Shown here: positions 7,843 to 17,359 of the stretch, piece after piece | Layout: each line of letters opens with the position of its first letter | Position numbering within the stretch: the stretch's first letter is position 1 | From: DATNPX01 sp036702975 | GTDB lineage: Bacteria; Cyanobacteriota; Vampirovibrionia; Obscuribacterales; Obscuribacteraceae | Direction: 5' to 3' | Assembly (NCBI GenBank): GCA_036702975.1 | Contig: DATNPX010000034.1 | Location: forward strand, 372,001-436,000 | DNA: 64,000 bases | The notes under the pieces: model-generated | The model's input: the letters and a program-made list of their open reading frames with translations, nothing else | Database searches by the model: none | Told to the model about the DNA's origin: nothing | Position numbers and translations under genes: made by a program

Positions 7843-9195
7843 ATGCCACCTCAAGCGCTCGTTGTATCCATTGTGGGTTTTGGACGTTTCGGTCAAGTGT
7901 TGGCCGACATACTACACAATGATTTCAAGATCCGAGTTGTCGATCCTCTGTCGCAAAACCAAGAGCTTGCAAAGTCCAAAGGCTTTGATGTCGTCGAAGC
8001 ACAGGATGCCTTAAATTGCGATGCCTTGTTTTTCTGCGTTCCAATATCGTCTTTTGAACAGACAGTTCAAAACTACATCTCGAATCTTAAAAACAGCACA
8101 AAAAAACCGATCTTCATCGATGTACTTTCCGTCAAACAACATCCCAAAAGAGTGTTCGAAACGTACCTACCGGAAGGAGCACAGGCGATGCTCACGCATC
8201 CGATGTTCGGACCGGACAGCGTGCGCGTCAAAGGACTGAAAGACCAGCGATTGGTGCTGGATAAATTCAGAATGCATGATGACACCTATGCATTTTGGAA
8301 GAACTATTTAGTCGACAAGGGATTGGCAATTGTTGAGTTGTCGGCAGAAGAGCACGATCGTATGGCCGCGGAGAGTCAAGGAGTTACACACTTCGTGGGA
8401 AGAGTTCTCGGCGAATTCGGATTTCAAAACACCAGCATCGACACACTTGGTGCGCGCATGTTGCACGAAATTCAAAGCCAAGTCTGTAACGACAGCTGGC
8501 AACTCTTTGAAGACCTGCAAACCTACAATCCAGACACGCGTGCAGTGCGGGTGCGCTTGTCTAATTCACTGACGACAATCTTCAATAAACTTTTGCCAAA
8601 TCGCATCAACAAAGAAAAGCTCATTGTTGGAATTCAAGGCGGAGCCGGCAGCTTTAATGAGGAAGCGGCAAGATATTATCTCAGTCGCACACCTGAGATG
8701 CCTTACGAACTGAAATACCTGCATACAAGTGAAAATGTCCTGCGTGCGCTGTATGAAGGAGAAGTCGATCGCGGTCAGTTCGCGATTCATAACTCAATTG
8801 GTGGCATTGTAGGTGAGAGCGTTCAGGCGATGGCTAACTATAGATTTCGCATCGTGGAAGAATACGCCATCAAAATCTCGCACGCGTTGATGATCTCACC
8901 GAAAGCTGATTTCAATAAAGTAGACACGATCATGACGCACCCACAAGTGCTGAAGCAGTGTAAGAAAAATCTGGAAATGAAATACGAGCGACTGAAACAG
9001 ACCAGCGGAGAAGGCGATCTCGTCGACCATGCTAAAGTCGCCGAGCTATTAGGAAAGGGCGAGATTCCTCTCAACGTTGCCACCATGGGCAGCAAAGTTC
9101 TAGCGGAAATTCATGGATTGCAGATTATCGAAGAGAGCCTGCAAGACTTGAACGAGAACTTCACTTCCTTCTTGTGGGTTGAACGTCCGCAGTAA
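7843..9195 (+). CDS. prephenate dehydrogenase - prephenate dehydratase-like fusion
   Basis: The ATG follows GGAGC. Residues 1-250 form a TyrA-type dehydrogenase: a Rossmann motif GFGRFG (11-16), then THPMFGP, and a helical dimerisation domain with ESQGVTHFVGRVL. This part would oxidise and decarboxylate prephenate or arogenate for tyrosine. Residues 257-450 resemble prephenate dehydratase (PheA), with GIQGGAGSFNEEAA, the D-R-G-Q-F-A-I-H-N-S region, and a terminal region ending in N-F-T-S-F. Two hallmark dehydratase positions differ: the usual E-N-S reads H316-N-S, and the catalytic T-R-F reads T441-S-F. There is no chorismate mutase domain. The second half may therefore be inactive or regulatory. 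Confidence 0.85.
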   Translation: MPPQALVVSIVGFGRFGQVLADILHNDFKIRVVDPLSQNQELAKSKGFDVVEAQDALNCDALFFCVPISSFEQTVQNYISNLKNSTKKPIFIDVLSVKQHPKRVFETYLPEGAQAMLTHPMFGPDSVRVKGLKDQRLVLDKFRMHDDTYAFWKNYLVDKGLAIVELSAEEHDRMAAESQGVTHFVGRVLGEFGFQNTSIDTLGARMLHEIQSQVCNDSWQLFEDLQTYNPDTRAVRVRLSNSLTTIFNKLLPNRINKEKLIVGIQGGAGSFNEEAARYYLSRTPEMPYELKYLHTSENVLRALYEGEVDRGQFAIHNSIGGIVGESVQAMANYRFRIVEEYAIKISHALMISPKADFNKVDTIMTHPQVLKQCKKNLEMKYERLKQTSGEGDLVDHAKVAELLGKGEIPLNVATMGSKVLAEIHGLQIIEESLQDLNENFTSFLWVERPQ

Positions 9196-9210
9196 CTGGC
9201 TCAGGTTTTT

Positions 9211-9250
9211 AAGCTTAGGTTTTGAGTTTTAAGCTTAGGTTTTGAGTTTT
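9211..9250. repeat. 20-bp perfect tandem duplication
   Basis: The unit AAGCTTAGGTTTTGAGTTTT occurs twice head to tail, followed by a degenerate partial copy, in the short gap between two convergent genes. It was probably created by slippage. No function is evident. Confidence 0.8.
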
Positions 9251-9267
9251 GATCTAAGGCTTTAGGC

Positions 9268-10014
9268 TTACTGCTTTATCTGCTTGTCCTGGCTTTCGGA
9301 AGTAGCTTTAGCTACTGATTTAGCCATGTTTGAAAGCTTCTCAGCCGTCGCTAAATCTTCTTTTTTGTGTTGCACATCTTGGGCTTGAGAGACGACATAG
9401 AAGTTGTCTACTGGAAGCAAAATCTTCAACGACTCCAGCAATCTCTGCGAAAGTGACAATTGCTTCTTCGAATATTCGTTCATTTCAGCCATGCGCTGAT
9501 CTATACCGATGTGCTTGTGGCGTTCTTCTCTAAAAACAGCAAGCTCAACTTCGGTGTAGGGAATCATGAGATGCGACATTTCAGTAAAATCGGTGATTCG
9601 TTGATTACTCTTCGCCAATTTCTCCAGCTCTGCAATTGCGTTTTCGCAGTCGTGCGAAGCGGCAGCAAGATCGTTAGACTTAAGCGCTGTTTCCGCAGCC
9701 TTCTGCGCCTTCACCCACGCCGGATCACTCTCCTTTGGATCAAGACTATTCGACCAACGGCCTGCACAAACTTCGGCATCAGTGACCGGCTTATTCTTCT
9801 TGAGCGGCGCATAGATCTTGCATCCATATAAAATACTACAACCGCTAATTGCCCCGGCCGGATGCGGATATGGTGCCACCACTTCTTTGATGTTTGATTT
9901 CGAGAGAATGGTGCCAACCGGAAGATCTTTGGTGGCACGAGAATAAGAAGGATCAGCCAGCGAAGGCAAGCTGCATACTAAAATAGCCGTCACAGCACTC
10001 AACAAGCGGATCAT
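9268..10014 (-). CDS. exported SAF-domain-like protein of unknown function
   Basis: The start is placed at the ATG at 10014, which begins a signal peptide (MIRLLSAVTAILVCSLPSLA). The frame is open to a TTG at 10110, but that would bury the signal sequence. After cleavage, about residues 25-80 look like an SAF domain (ATKDLPVGTILSKSNIKEV, ending near K-P-V-T-D-A-E-V), the fold seen in CpaB and flagellar P-ring chaperones. The rest is alpha-helical. CpaB belongs to Tad pilus machines, and Tad-like pseudopilins occur elsewhere in this window, so a link is possible but unproven. Four cysteines could form disulfides. Confidence 0.65.
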   Translation of the reverse strand: MIRLLSAVTAILVCSLPSLADPSYSRATKDLPVGTILSKSNIKEVVAPYPHPAGAISGCSILYGCKIYAPLKKNKPVTDAEVCAGRWSNSLDPKESDPAWVKAQKAAETALKSNDLAAASHDCENAIAELEKLAKSNQRITDFTEMSHLMIPYTEVELAVFREERHKHIGIDQRMAEMNEYSKKQLSLSQRLLESLKILLPVDNFYVVSQAQDVQHKKEDLATAEKLSNMAKSVAKATSESQDKQIKQ

Positions 10015-10143
10015 ACTTTTTTGATTCAACTTCTTGCCCTCATAACTCTCGACGATTGGTGCTCTGCTATGTTTCCTGGCTTGCCCATCCTGACTTCCAG
10101 GCACGCTCAAGTTGCAGGCAGCATGTAAATGATAGCAGCGCCC

Positions 10144-11298
10144 TCATCCAACCAGTTCCTCGGCAGCCGTAGCTCGAGATTTTATCCCTTGATATTTGAG
10201 GAGTAGCTCCAACCGCTTCACGTCTTCGGGCTTCACCTCAGCATTCTGCTGGATGCGCGCTTGCAAGCGGGTGACCGCCAGATTGGTTAAAACTCCGCGC
10301 CGCCCAAGCAAGAGGTAGGAGGCGACAAACACAACCATTAACAAGCAGAGCGTCGGCAAAGGACTGGAGTTATCAGCACCGGCATGCAGCTTATCAATAG
10401 CAGCGGCTCTTGCTGCAAGCGTCTCAGATTCTCGTGTACGTCCTACCTGACTCAACAGTAACGAAAACTCCTTCAGCGTCTGGGCGACCTTTTCACTACG
10501 AGAACCATACAACCACAACCGCATCGCTAACGCTTCCTTATATAGCGACTCTGCTTTTGCAAACTGTTTTTGTTCGCGATAACAATTCGCCAAACCGGTC
10601 AGTGGACGACCGTATCCAGTCGCTCCATGAATTTTTTTGGACATAATTATGGACCGAGAGTAAAACTCCTCGGCCTTGTCGTATCTCGACTGTTGGGCAT
10701 AAAGATCTCCATAGTCGGCTAGAAGTCCAACAGTTTGCTCGCTTTCGGGTCCGTATACTTTGGTTCGCACATGTTCGATTAAGCCGTAAACAGCTTCAGC
10801 CTTGTCGAAACGCTTCGCTCGAACATAAGCTCCGGCGAGGATCTCAGCCGTAGACGCCGGGCGAGCACCAATCAATGACATGGCTGAGACGTGCGTGTAT
10901 AGGAACTCGCTCGTCGCCACATTGCCGGTGAAAGCGCAAGCCAGTGCTGCGAAATCGCTGGTTGCGAACAATAGAATGACGGACCATCCTGCAAGCACAA
11001 AATACTTATATAGATAACGCGCCGAAGAAACGAGTTGGAAGTCCTCGGTCAGTTGGGTAACTACTGAATCTTTAGCCTTATTGTCCGCGTCACGACGGCG
11101 CTTGAAACGCCATGCCGCAAGTACCAGAAAGAAGAGAAGCTCAACGCCGGCAGCAGTGAGCAGTTCTTTGGTTGGACAAGCAATGCTATAAAGCGTCAGG
11201 TAGCAAAAGAACAAGGCCGCCCCGTAGAGCGAAGCGGCTCTGTTGCAACGACTCATAAGAGCAAGTGAAGCAGCAGTCGACTTACCAGCCCACCACAT
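10144..11298 (-). CDS. membrane TPR protein
   Basis: This 384-residue protein has two hydrophobic helices at the N-terminus (about 22-65), another around 103-125, a soluble TPR block (about 150-300), and a further helix near 315-335. The TPR units carry the ALA/YDKAEEFYSRSI and FAKAESLYKEALAM patterns of kinesin-light-chain-type repeats. It starts 7 bases after the stop of the diguanylate cyclase gene and is very likely cotranscribed with it. The repeats probably hold partner proteins at the membrane. No enzymatic motif is seen. Confidence 0.8.
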   Translation of the reverse strand: MWWAGKSTAASLALMSRCNRAASLYGAALFFCYLTLYSIACPTKELLTAAGVELLFFLVLAAWRFKRRRDADNKAKDSVVTQLTEDFQLVSSARYLYKYFVLAGWSVILLFATSDFAALACAFTGNVATSEFLYTHVSAMSLIGARPASTAEILAGAYVRAKRFDKAEAVYGLIEHVRTKVYGPESEQTVGLLADYGDLYAQQSRYDKAEEFYSRSIIMSKKIHGATGYGRPLTGLANCYREQKQFAKAESLYKEALAMRLWLYGSRSEKVAQTLKEFSLLLSQVGRTRESETLAARAAAIDKLHAGADNSSPLPTLCLLMVVFVASYLLLGRRGVLTNLAVTRLQARIQQNAEVKPEDVKRLELLLKYQGIKSRATAAEELVG

Positions 11299-11305
11299 GC
11301 GGTGC

Positions 11306-11995
11306 CTAATGAGCGGCGATTAGAACGGTGTTGCAGCCCTTATCTTTAGCCGAAACAAGGGCTTCTAGAGCAGCTTCTAACAAACCTTGAGGCTCACTGC
11401 TGTGAAGCGGGTAGCTGGCGACTGTCAAAGTTGCAGTTACTTTTATCGGCTTGCCCTGTTTGGGATCGTTAACTTCCAATTGCGAAATACGGTGGCGAAC
11501 ACGCTCAGCAACTACGGCAGCGCCTTCCGCATCTGTCTCGTGCAGCACCGCGACCAGTTCTTCGCCACCCCAACGGGCAGGCATATCTATCTCGCGGACA
11601 GAGGTGCGCAAAATCTTCGCGACTTCAATTAATACAGTATCGCCAACTTCATGACCGTGACGTAGATTGATATCACGCAGATGGTCGATATCTACAAGCA
11701 TGATGGAAAGCGAATAACCAACACGCAGAGCTCTCTTGAGCGAATGGGTGAGGTGCTCTTTAAAGATGTGTCGGTTGGGAAGCGACGTCAACACGTCAGT
11801 GCCCATGAGTTCTTGCAGGCGCGCTTCTGAATTAGAGAGTTGGTGTCGTAGACGGTCTATTTCGCGGTCTTTCTCTTTAAGTAACTTCTCGAGTTGAGTA
11901 TTGGTGCCCTGCAGCTTTCTAAGCTGGCCTTCGACTTGTCTGTGACGCGACTGCCCATGGAAGCTCTGCAACATTTGCGTAAATTGAGTCTTCAT
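11306..11995 (-). CDS. diguanylate cyclase (GGDEF) with coiled-coil N-terminus
   Basis: This 229-residue protein begins with a coiled coil (about residues 20-62) that would promote dimerisation, then a full GGDEF domain. Visible features are LTSLPNR, the metal-binding V-D-I-D-H (D102 and D104), an inhibitory-site R-x-x-D (R134-D137), and the active-site signature GGEEL at 143-147. The I-site lies the usual five residues before the signature, so product inhibition by cyclic di-GMP is expected. It has no membrane segment of its own. The adjoining downstream membrane TPR gene may recruit or control it. Confidence 0.92.
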   Translation of the reverse strand: MKTQFTQMLQSFHGQSRHRQVEGQLRKLQGTNTQLEKLLKEKDREIDRLRHQLSNSEARLQELMGTDVLTSLPNRHIFKEHLTHSLKRALRVGYSLSIMLVDIDHLRDINLRHGHEVGDTVLIEVAKILRTSVREIDMPARWGGEELVAVLHETDAEGAAVVAERVRHRISQLEVNDPKQGKPIKVTATLTVASYPLHSSEPQGLLEAALEALVSAKDKGCNTVLIAAH

Positions 11996-12197
11996 CCAAC
12001 TACTCCAACCAAAAAATCAAACTGAGTCCGTTTTCTTTGCCCGCAGCGGTCGCCATATCCAATCCACTGCCATCGGGACTCTAGTTTCGCCAGCCAGCCG
12101 TCACCACTGCTATATCGAAAAGAGATACCGTCTTTCTAGAAGTAGCGACGCGCTTATATTAGCTCTATTTAGGAATTAATACCAGTTATCAGGGGGA

Positions 12198-12213
12198 TAA
12201 ACCGCAAGGTTTA
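12198..12213 (-). terminator. hairpin just beyond the exported glycine-zipper gene
   Basis: TAAACC and GGTTTA form a 6-bp stem around GCAA, directly after the stop codon of the minus-strand gene. There is no clear U tract, so termination is only suggested. Confidence 0.3.
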
Positions 12214-12215
12214 AT

Positions 12216-13589
12216 TTAGTCGATGTTGATCGGCACCCTGGAAAGCTCCGCGCCAGTGCTGGGTTCGCGCAGTGATAACCAATATTTATGCTTCCCGCTA
12301 TTTACTTCATACAAAACATCTATGCGTTCAGACTGCTCTGGGCCTATCTTTTGCATCAGTCGCTTCAAATCTTCGCCGATCCAGGGTGTGAATTCATGTC
12401 CTTTGTCGTCCAGAACAATGAACTGGCGGGGACTGTAGGACCTCTTAGTGTGATTGTCCACAGTCATGTCTACATCCAGCAAGCGTGACTGGCTGTCGCC
12501 TGAAGGGTCTTTTGCGAATCTTATCTTGTTCACCGAAATTATCATGTCCTTCAACTTTGGTGCTTTTTGCGCTGATGGAATCATGTTTTGCTTGAACGCT
12601 GGCAGCATGATTGGTTCGGAAATCGTCAGTTTAATGTCGTCGCCACCGTAGAGGCTTTCGTCGTTTCCTTGGCGTTTTAACGCGCCTATGATACCGAGGG
12701 CAGCGCCAACACCGGCTCCTACACCAACAGATATGCCGTGCGTAGCAATTGCACCACCAATCCCAGTCAACTGAACAGAACAGATTGCACCACCGAGCGC
12801 ACCAACACTGGTGCACTTGGTTCCGAATGCCACTTCCTTGAGAGTGCTAGTGATAGCGCTGTCTTTGGTCGACAGCTTGGCAGGAAAATCACACTCGCTG
12901 TGACCATCAGGCGAGACGAGTTTGTCAAATTCAACTTCGACATAACCGTTGCGATGCATGTTCTGCGCGCTTTTAGCCTCAGTCACATAACCATGCGCAT
13001 ACCAACCACCAGGAATAGAGACACCTTCTTGACCGGGCACGTTTCCGGAGATTCGCATGTACACCTCGTCACCCTTATGAGTGACCGAGGAATTGATGTA
13101 GCTCGTCAATGTAAATTCGACTTTGGTGCCCTTCGGAATGGTCTGGACACTGCCTTCTATGAAAGGCGAGTTGCGGTCGCCGCTCTCGACTTTACCTTGC
13201 AATAGCTTTTTGCTGGGTTCGGTTTTGCCATCAAAATGTGTCGCGTCCGCCAGAGAAGCCGGCACATTAGGGCTTTCTGCGTCTTGACTATTGCCGGTTC
13301 CAGCAGCTGCGGCATGGGCCGCGGCAGGCTCAGATTTCTCGGATTTCTTTTCAGCAGAAGTTGATGAGCTAGTCTCGATTGTTGAGGATGTTGAATGTGT
13401 CAAAGTCGCCGACTCCTTAACGCCATGAATAGGCGCAGAAGGAGCAGCTGAGGCAGACTGCAAGAAGGAGACGCCGCCAACTTGCGCCAGCGGTAGAAGA
13501 GTAGACGATAGCAACCACATTGCCGAAATAAGAGCAGCGGCAGGACGGGCAGCAACTATGTCTTGCTTACTTGCGGATAATTTTTCCAT
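12216..13589 (-). CDS. exported protein with glycine-zipper segment
   Basis: This 457-residue protein has a long n-region, then a hydrophobic signal segment (about 17-45) ending in SASAAPSAP. A Ser/Ala/Glu-rich disordered stretch runs to about residue 120, followed by beta-rich domains. In the middle, near residues 255-300, is a glycine-zipper-like segment (GGAI, GVGAGVGAALGIIGAL) of the kind that inserts in or spans outer membranes. The C-terminal part looks like a beta-sandwich, with IRFAKDPSGDSQSRLLDVDMTV and a YSPRQFIVLDDKG strand pair. It probably localises to the envelope. The family is not recognised. Confidence 0.7.
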   Translation of the reverse strand: MEKLSASKQDIVAARPAAALISAMWLLSSTLLPLAQVGGVSFLQSASAAPSAPIHGVKESATLTHSTSSTIETSSSTSAEKKSEKSEPAAAHAAAAGTGNSQDAESPNVPASLADATHFDGKTEPSKKLLQGKVESGDRNSPFIEGSVQTIPKGTKVEFTLTSYINSSVTHKGDEVYMRISGNVPGQEGVSIPGGWYAHGYVTEAKSAQNMHRNGYVEVEFDKLVSPDGHSECDFPAKLSTKDSAITSTLKEVAFGTKCTSVGALGGAICSVQLTGIGGAIATHGISVGVGAGVGAALGIIGALKRQGNDESLYGGDDIKLTISEPIMLPAFKQNMIPSAQKAPKLKDMIISVNKIRFAKDPSGDSQSRLLDVDMTVDNHTKRSYSPRQFIVLDDKGHEFTPWIGEDLKRLMQKIGPEQSERIDVLYEVNSGKHKYWLSLREPSTGAELSRVPINID

Positions 13590-13623
13590 TGACGACCCGT
13601 ATCAAAACTGAAACGTAAGCATT

Positions 13624-14313
13624 TTAGCGCTTCTTGGCAAATAGATTCTTTATTTGATCCAAGAATCCAACTTTCTGCTTCGGTTTGCTGTTATTTGCCG
13701 TTCGAGTAAGTGCCCTTATTTTTGCTTCCAGCGCCTTCGCATCGCCATCCCTCGGGTCGATACGCAGCGCAGCCTGCACCTCGGTCATCGCTAAAGTGCG
13801 CCAGCCACGGGCGATATAAATTTCAGCCAGCTTGTTACGAAACTTGGGCTCAGTCGGCACCAGCCTGATGGCTTCCTTCATGGCCGTCTCGGCTTCCTGA
13901 TACCTCTTCTTCATAAAAAGGTCTTCGGCCCGCACCAGGTGCTTATTCGCCCACTTGACATTTATATTTTCGTCGTCTTTGGTGGGCAGGACGATACGGC
14001 TGCTACTAATCTCGCCTGCCGCAGACTCGCTGGTCGACTCATCTAGGGTTTCCTCAGCCGCAAGCCCCCGTGCTTTGGTCAAGGAGCGGAGGGTATCGTA
14101 CTCCGCACGGCGCTGCGAGTCGCTCACTACATCATGCGCCCGCGTTACTTTGGCAAATTCCCTTTGCGCCAACGCTCGTTGCTCCGGATCGTTTGGGTAA
14201 CGGTCCGGATGGAGTTTTTTCGCCAATGTCAAATAGGCTTTGCGAATCTCCTCTTGAGGAGCCGATTCGTCAACGCCGAGAATGGCGTAGTAGTCCTCTT
14301 CGAATTCTTGCAT
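13624..14313 (-). CDS. DnaJ-domain protein with TPR tail
   Basis: This 229-residue protein has an N-terminal J domain (about 7-75) with the HPD motif at residues 35-37, needed to stimulate DnaK ATPase. Two or three TPR-like helical pairs (about 120-200) and a basic C-terminus follow. It lacks the Gly/Phe region, zinc fingers and substrate-binding domain of true DnaJ, so it is a J-domain accessory (type III) protein. It is transcribed divergently from clpB across 229 bases. That pairing fits a shared role in protein quality control, because ClpB works with DnaK/DnaJ. Confidence 0.88.
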   Translation of the reverse strand: MQEFEEDYYAILGVDESAPQEEIRKAYLTLAKKLHPDRYPNDPEQRALAQREFAKVTRAHDVVSDSQRRAEYDTLRSLTKARGLAAEETLDESTSESAAGEISSSRIVLPTKDDENINVKWANKHLVRAEDLFMKKRYQEAETAMKEAIRLVPTEPKFRNKLAEIYIARGWRTLAMTEVQAALRIDPRDGDAKALEAKIRALTRTANNSKPKQKVGFLDQIKNLFAKKR

Positions 14314-14542
14314 TCCAGTGGGCGGACAGGAAACGGGACATTGCCGGTGGGCTAAGCAACATCAATATATTAGCTTTGAGGCTACCTTGGATATCGCCGC
14401 CCAATCAATCCATAAAAAAATTATGGTCAAAAATGAACAGGTTATAACGACCAAGACATAATCAACTTATAAAAAAGACCGCGATTTTGCACATGCAAGG
14501 AATTTATCCAGCGACATAGAAAATCGGAAGTTTGGAGCACAT

Positions 14543-17176
14543 ATGAACCTCGACAAGTTTACAAACAAAGCCCAGGAAGCCATCACAGCTTGCAAGAACC
14601 TCCTCGTAAAATTCGGACACAGTCAGGTGACGCCAGAGCACGTGATGCTTGCTTGCATGGAGCAACAGGATGGCATCGCGGCAAAAATAATCGAAAGACT
14701 GGATGTCAAACCAGGCAAAATTATCGACGAGTTGACTGAATACCTTGACCGTCAACCGAAGGGAACTTCGATGAATACATCGAAGGACGAAATTCACGTC
14801 TCGAACAAGCTGATGCAGGTTCTCGACGACGCGCAGAAAGAGGCAGACAAGCTCAAAGATGACTACATAAGCGTCGAGCACTTGATGCTTGCGTTTTGTG
14901 ATGACACGAAAAACCAGACCGGCACCATTCTCAAACGTAACGGCATTACCCGCGACCGCATGCTGAAGGCATTGCTTCAGATTCGCGGCAAACAGCGCGT
15001 TACAAGCCAAGACCCGGAGTCGACCTATCAGGCGCTCGAAAAATACGGCAAAGATTTGACCGAGATGGCGGCTAAAGGCAAGCTCGATCCAGTAATTGGG
15101 CGTGATGACGAAATCAGGCGCTGCATGCAGGTTTTGTCACGCCGCACCAAAAACAATCCGGTACTCGTGGGTGAGCCCGGCGTGGGTAAAACAGCAATCG
15201 TCGAAGGTCTGGCAATTCGCATCACCAAGGGCGACGTGCCGGAAGGTCTCAAGAATAAAAAGCTGATCGCTCTCGATATGGGCTCCCTTATCGCAGGCGC
15301 GAAGTATCGCGGTGAGTTTGAAGAGAGACTGAAAGCCGTATTGAAAGAGGTAATCGAAGCGCAAGGACAGATAATTCTCTTTATCGACGAGTTGCATACT
15401 GTCGTTGGTGCCGGTTCCAGCGGGGATGGGTCGATGGACGCAGGTAACCTCTTGAAGCCGCCTCTGGCTCGCGGTGAGTTGCACTGTATCGGTGCCACCA
15501 CTCTCGATGAATACAGAAAGCATATCGAAAAAGATCCTGCTCTTGAACGGCGGTTCCAGACCGTTCTGGTAGACGAACCGACAGTTGAGGAAGCGATCTC
15601 GATCTTGCGCGGTTTGAAAGAGCGCTATGAAGTGCACCACGGTGTGCGAATCAAAGATTCGGCATTGGTTGGAGCTGCAGTGCTCTCCCATCGTTACATC
15701 ACTGACCGCTCCCTGCCGGATAAAGCGATCGACCTTGTTGACGAGGCCGCAGCGAGAATGCGTATAGAGATCGACTCGATGCCTACTGAGCTAGATGAAC
15801 TTGAACGCCGCAGAATACAGCTGGAAATTGAACGAGAAGCTCTGAAAAAAGAGACAGATCCTGGTTCCAAAGACCGACTGGAACGCCTGGAAAAAGATTT
15901 GAGCAATTTGAAAGAACGTGCTGATGTCTTGCGCGCACAATGGCAGAAAGAGAAAGCTGCTCTCAACAAAGTGCAGGAGATCAAGGGCGAAATCGAACAA
16001 GCGAAAATTCAAATAGAACAAGCAGAAAGAGCGACCGATTTGCAGAAGGCCGCTGAGCTGAAATTCGGAACTTTGAGAGAGCTCGAAAAACAGTTGAAAG
16101 ATCAGGAGACTGTCTTCAATGAAAAAGGTCCGAGACTTCTCAAAGAAGAGATCGACGAAGAGGATATCGCTGAGATCGTTTCGAAGTGGACAGGAGTGCC
16201 GGTTACGAAATTACTGGAAGGCGAGGTTCAGAAGCTCTTGAGTTTGGAAGATCAACTGCACAAGCGCGTAATCGGGCAAGAAGAGGCCATCGAAGTAGTG
16301 TCGAATGCAGTGCGTCGTGCACGCGCCGGATTGAAAGATCCAAATCGCCCGATCGGAAGTTTCTTGTTCCTTGGTCCGACCGGTGTCGGTAAAACCGAGC
16401 TGGCAAAAGCGCTAGCCGAGTTCTTGTTCGACGACGAGCAAGCGATGGTGCGCATAGATATGTCTGAATATCAAGAGCGTCATACGGTGGCACGATTGAT
16501 TGGAGCTCCTCCAGGTTACGTAGGATACGACGAAGGCGGGCAGCTCACAGAAGCCGTGAGGAGAAGATCGTACTCGTGCGTCTTGTTTGACGAAATTGAA
16601 AAAGCACATGGTGATGTGTTCAATATATTGCTGCAAGTTCTCGATGAAGGTCATTTGACTGACTCGAAAGGGCGAACGGTCGACTTCAAGAACACTGTAT
16701 TGATCATGACGTCGAACATCGGCAGCCAGTACATCTTGGACTATCAGCTCAAAGCTGCAATACAAGGCGATTCTTGCTACCCGGAAATGAAGCAGAAAGT
16801 GATGGAAGCTTTGCGCGAACACTTCAAACCGGAATTCTTGAATCGTATCGACGAGACCGTTGTCTTCCATGCACTGACAGCGGAGCAGCTGAAGAAGATC
16901 GTAGATATTCAAATGAACTACCTCAATCGCAGGCTGGCAGAGCGCAAGATCGACCTGGTCATGACCGACGAAGCAAGCGAATGGCTGGCACGCACCGGTT
17001 ACGACCCTGTTTACGGTGCCCGACCACTGAAGCGATTGATTCAAAAGGACATCGAAAATCCGCTGTCGCTTGAGATTCTGAAAGGCAACTTCACTGATGG
17101 CGATACGATCAAGATCGAAGCCGTAGGCGATAGCTTGAAATTTGTCAAAGAGGCGCGAAAGCTGGTCACAGTCTAG
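14543..17176 (+). CDS. clpB: ATP-dependent disaggregase ClpB
   Basis: This 877-residue Hsp100 disaggregase has the standard order: Clp-N double repeat (about 3-145), first AAA+ module with Walker A GEPGVGKT at about residue 210, then a long middle coiled coil (about 400-530, rich in Glu/Lys). The second AAA+ module has Walker A GPTGVGKT at about 611, GYVGYDEGGQLTEAVRR as the pore loop, and FLNRIDE as sensor 2 region. There is no ClpP-binding IGL/F loop, which supports ClpB rather than ClpC. The ATG follows GGAG. No CIRCE element is visible in the gap shared with the dnaJ-like gene. Confidence 0.97.
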   Translation: MNLDKFTNKAQEAITACKNLLVKFGHSQVTPEHVMLACMEQQDGIAAKIIERLDVKPGKIIDELTEYLDRQPKGTSMNTSKDEIHVSNKLMQVLDDAQKEADKLKDDYISVEHLMLAFCDDTKNQTGTILKRNGITRDRMLKALLQIRGKQRVTSQDPESTYQALEKYGKDLTEMAAKGKLDPVIGRDDEIRRCMQVLSRRTKNNPVLVGEPGVGKTAIVEGLAIRITKGDVPEGLKNKKLIALDMGSLIAGAKYRGEFEERLKAVLKEVIEAQGQIILFIDELHTVVGAGSSGDGSMDAGNLLKPPLARGELHCIGATTLDEYRKHIEKDPALERRFQTVLVDEPTVEEAISILRGLKERYEVHHGVRIKDSALVGAAVLSHRYITDRSLPDKAIDLVDEAAARMRIEIDSMPTELDELERRRIQLEIEREALKKETDPGSKDRLERLEKDLSNLKERADVLRAQWQKEKAALNKVQEIKGEIEQAKIQIEQAERATDLQKAAELKFGTLRELEKQLKDQETVFNEKGPRLLKEEIDEEDIAEIVSKWTGVPVTKLLEGEVQKLLSLEDQLHKRVIGQEEAIEVVSNAVRRARAGLKDPNRPIGSFLFLGPTGVGKTELAKALAEFLFDDEQAMVRIDMSEYQERHTVARLIGAPPGYVGYDEGGQLTEAVRRRSYSCVLFDEIEKAHGDVFNILLQVLDEGHLTDSKGRTVDFKNTVLIMTSNIGSQYILDYQLKAAIQGDSCYPEMKQKVMEALREHFKPEFLNRIDETVVFHALTAEQLKKIVDIQMNYLNRRLAERKIDLVMTDEASEWLARTGYDPVYGARPLKRLIQKDIENPLSLEILKGNFTDGDTIKIEAVGDSLKFVKEARKLVTV

Positions 17177-17225
17177 CTAGTTTGCAGTTTTAGCCGGTTG
17201 TGAGAAAAACCGGAAAATTTCTCAC

Positions 17226-17269
17226 CGAGTTGTGGAGCGCCTGAGTGCGAGCCACAACTCGCATTTTTT
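17226..17269 (+). terminator. Rho-independent terminator of clpB
   Basis: A perfect 10-bp stem (CGAGTTGTGG with CCACAACTCG, 17226-17235 and 17252-17261) is followed closely by six T residues (17264-17269). A second, mutually exclusive stem, GTGAGAAA with TTTCTCAC, lies just upstream. Confidence 0.9.
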
Positions 17270-17359
17270 GCGACGGGATGGATAGCGCACCTTCCAGACT
17301 AAAATATTGGCTCAAGCAGTCATCAAGTCATGGCGTAACTACAATCACTGGAAGTTTTT

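Noticed and set aside
14314..14542. CIRCE element or heat-shock promoter between the dnaJ-like gene and clpB
   Set aside because: I looked for the TTAGCACTC-N9-GAGTGCTAA inverted repeat and found none; no other clear heat-shock motif was visible.
16412..17044. 210-codon minus-strand frame inside clpB
   Set aside because: It is antisense to the highly conserved second AAA+ module of ClpB.
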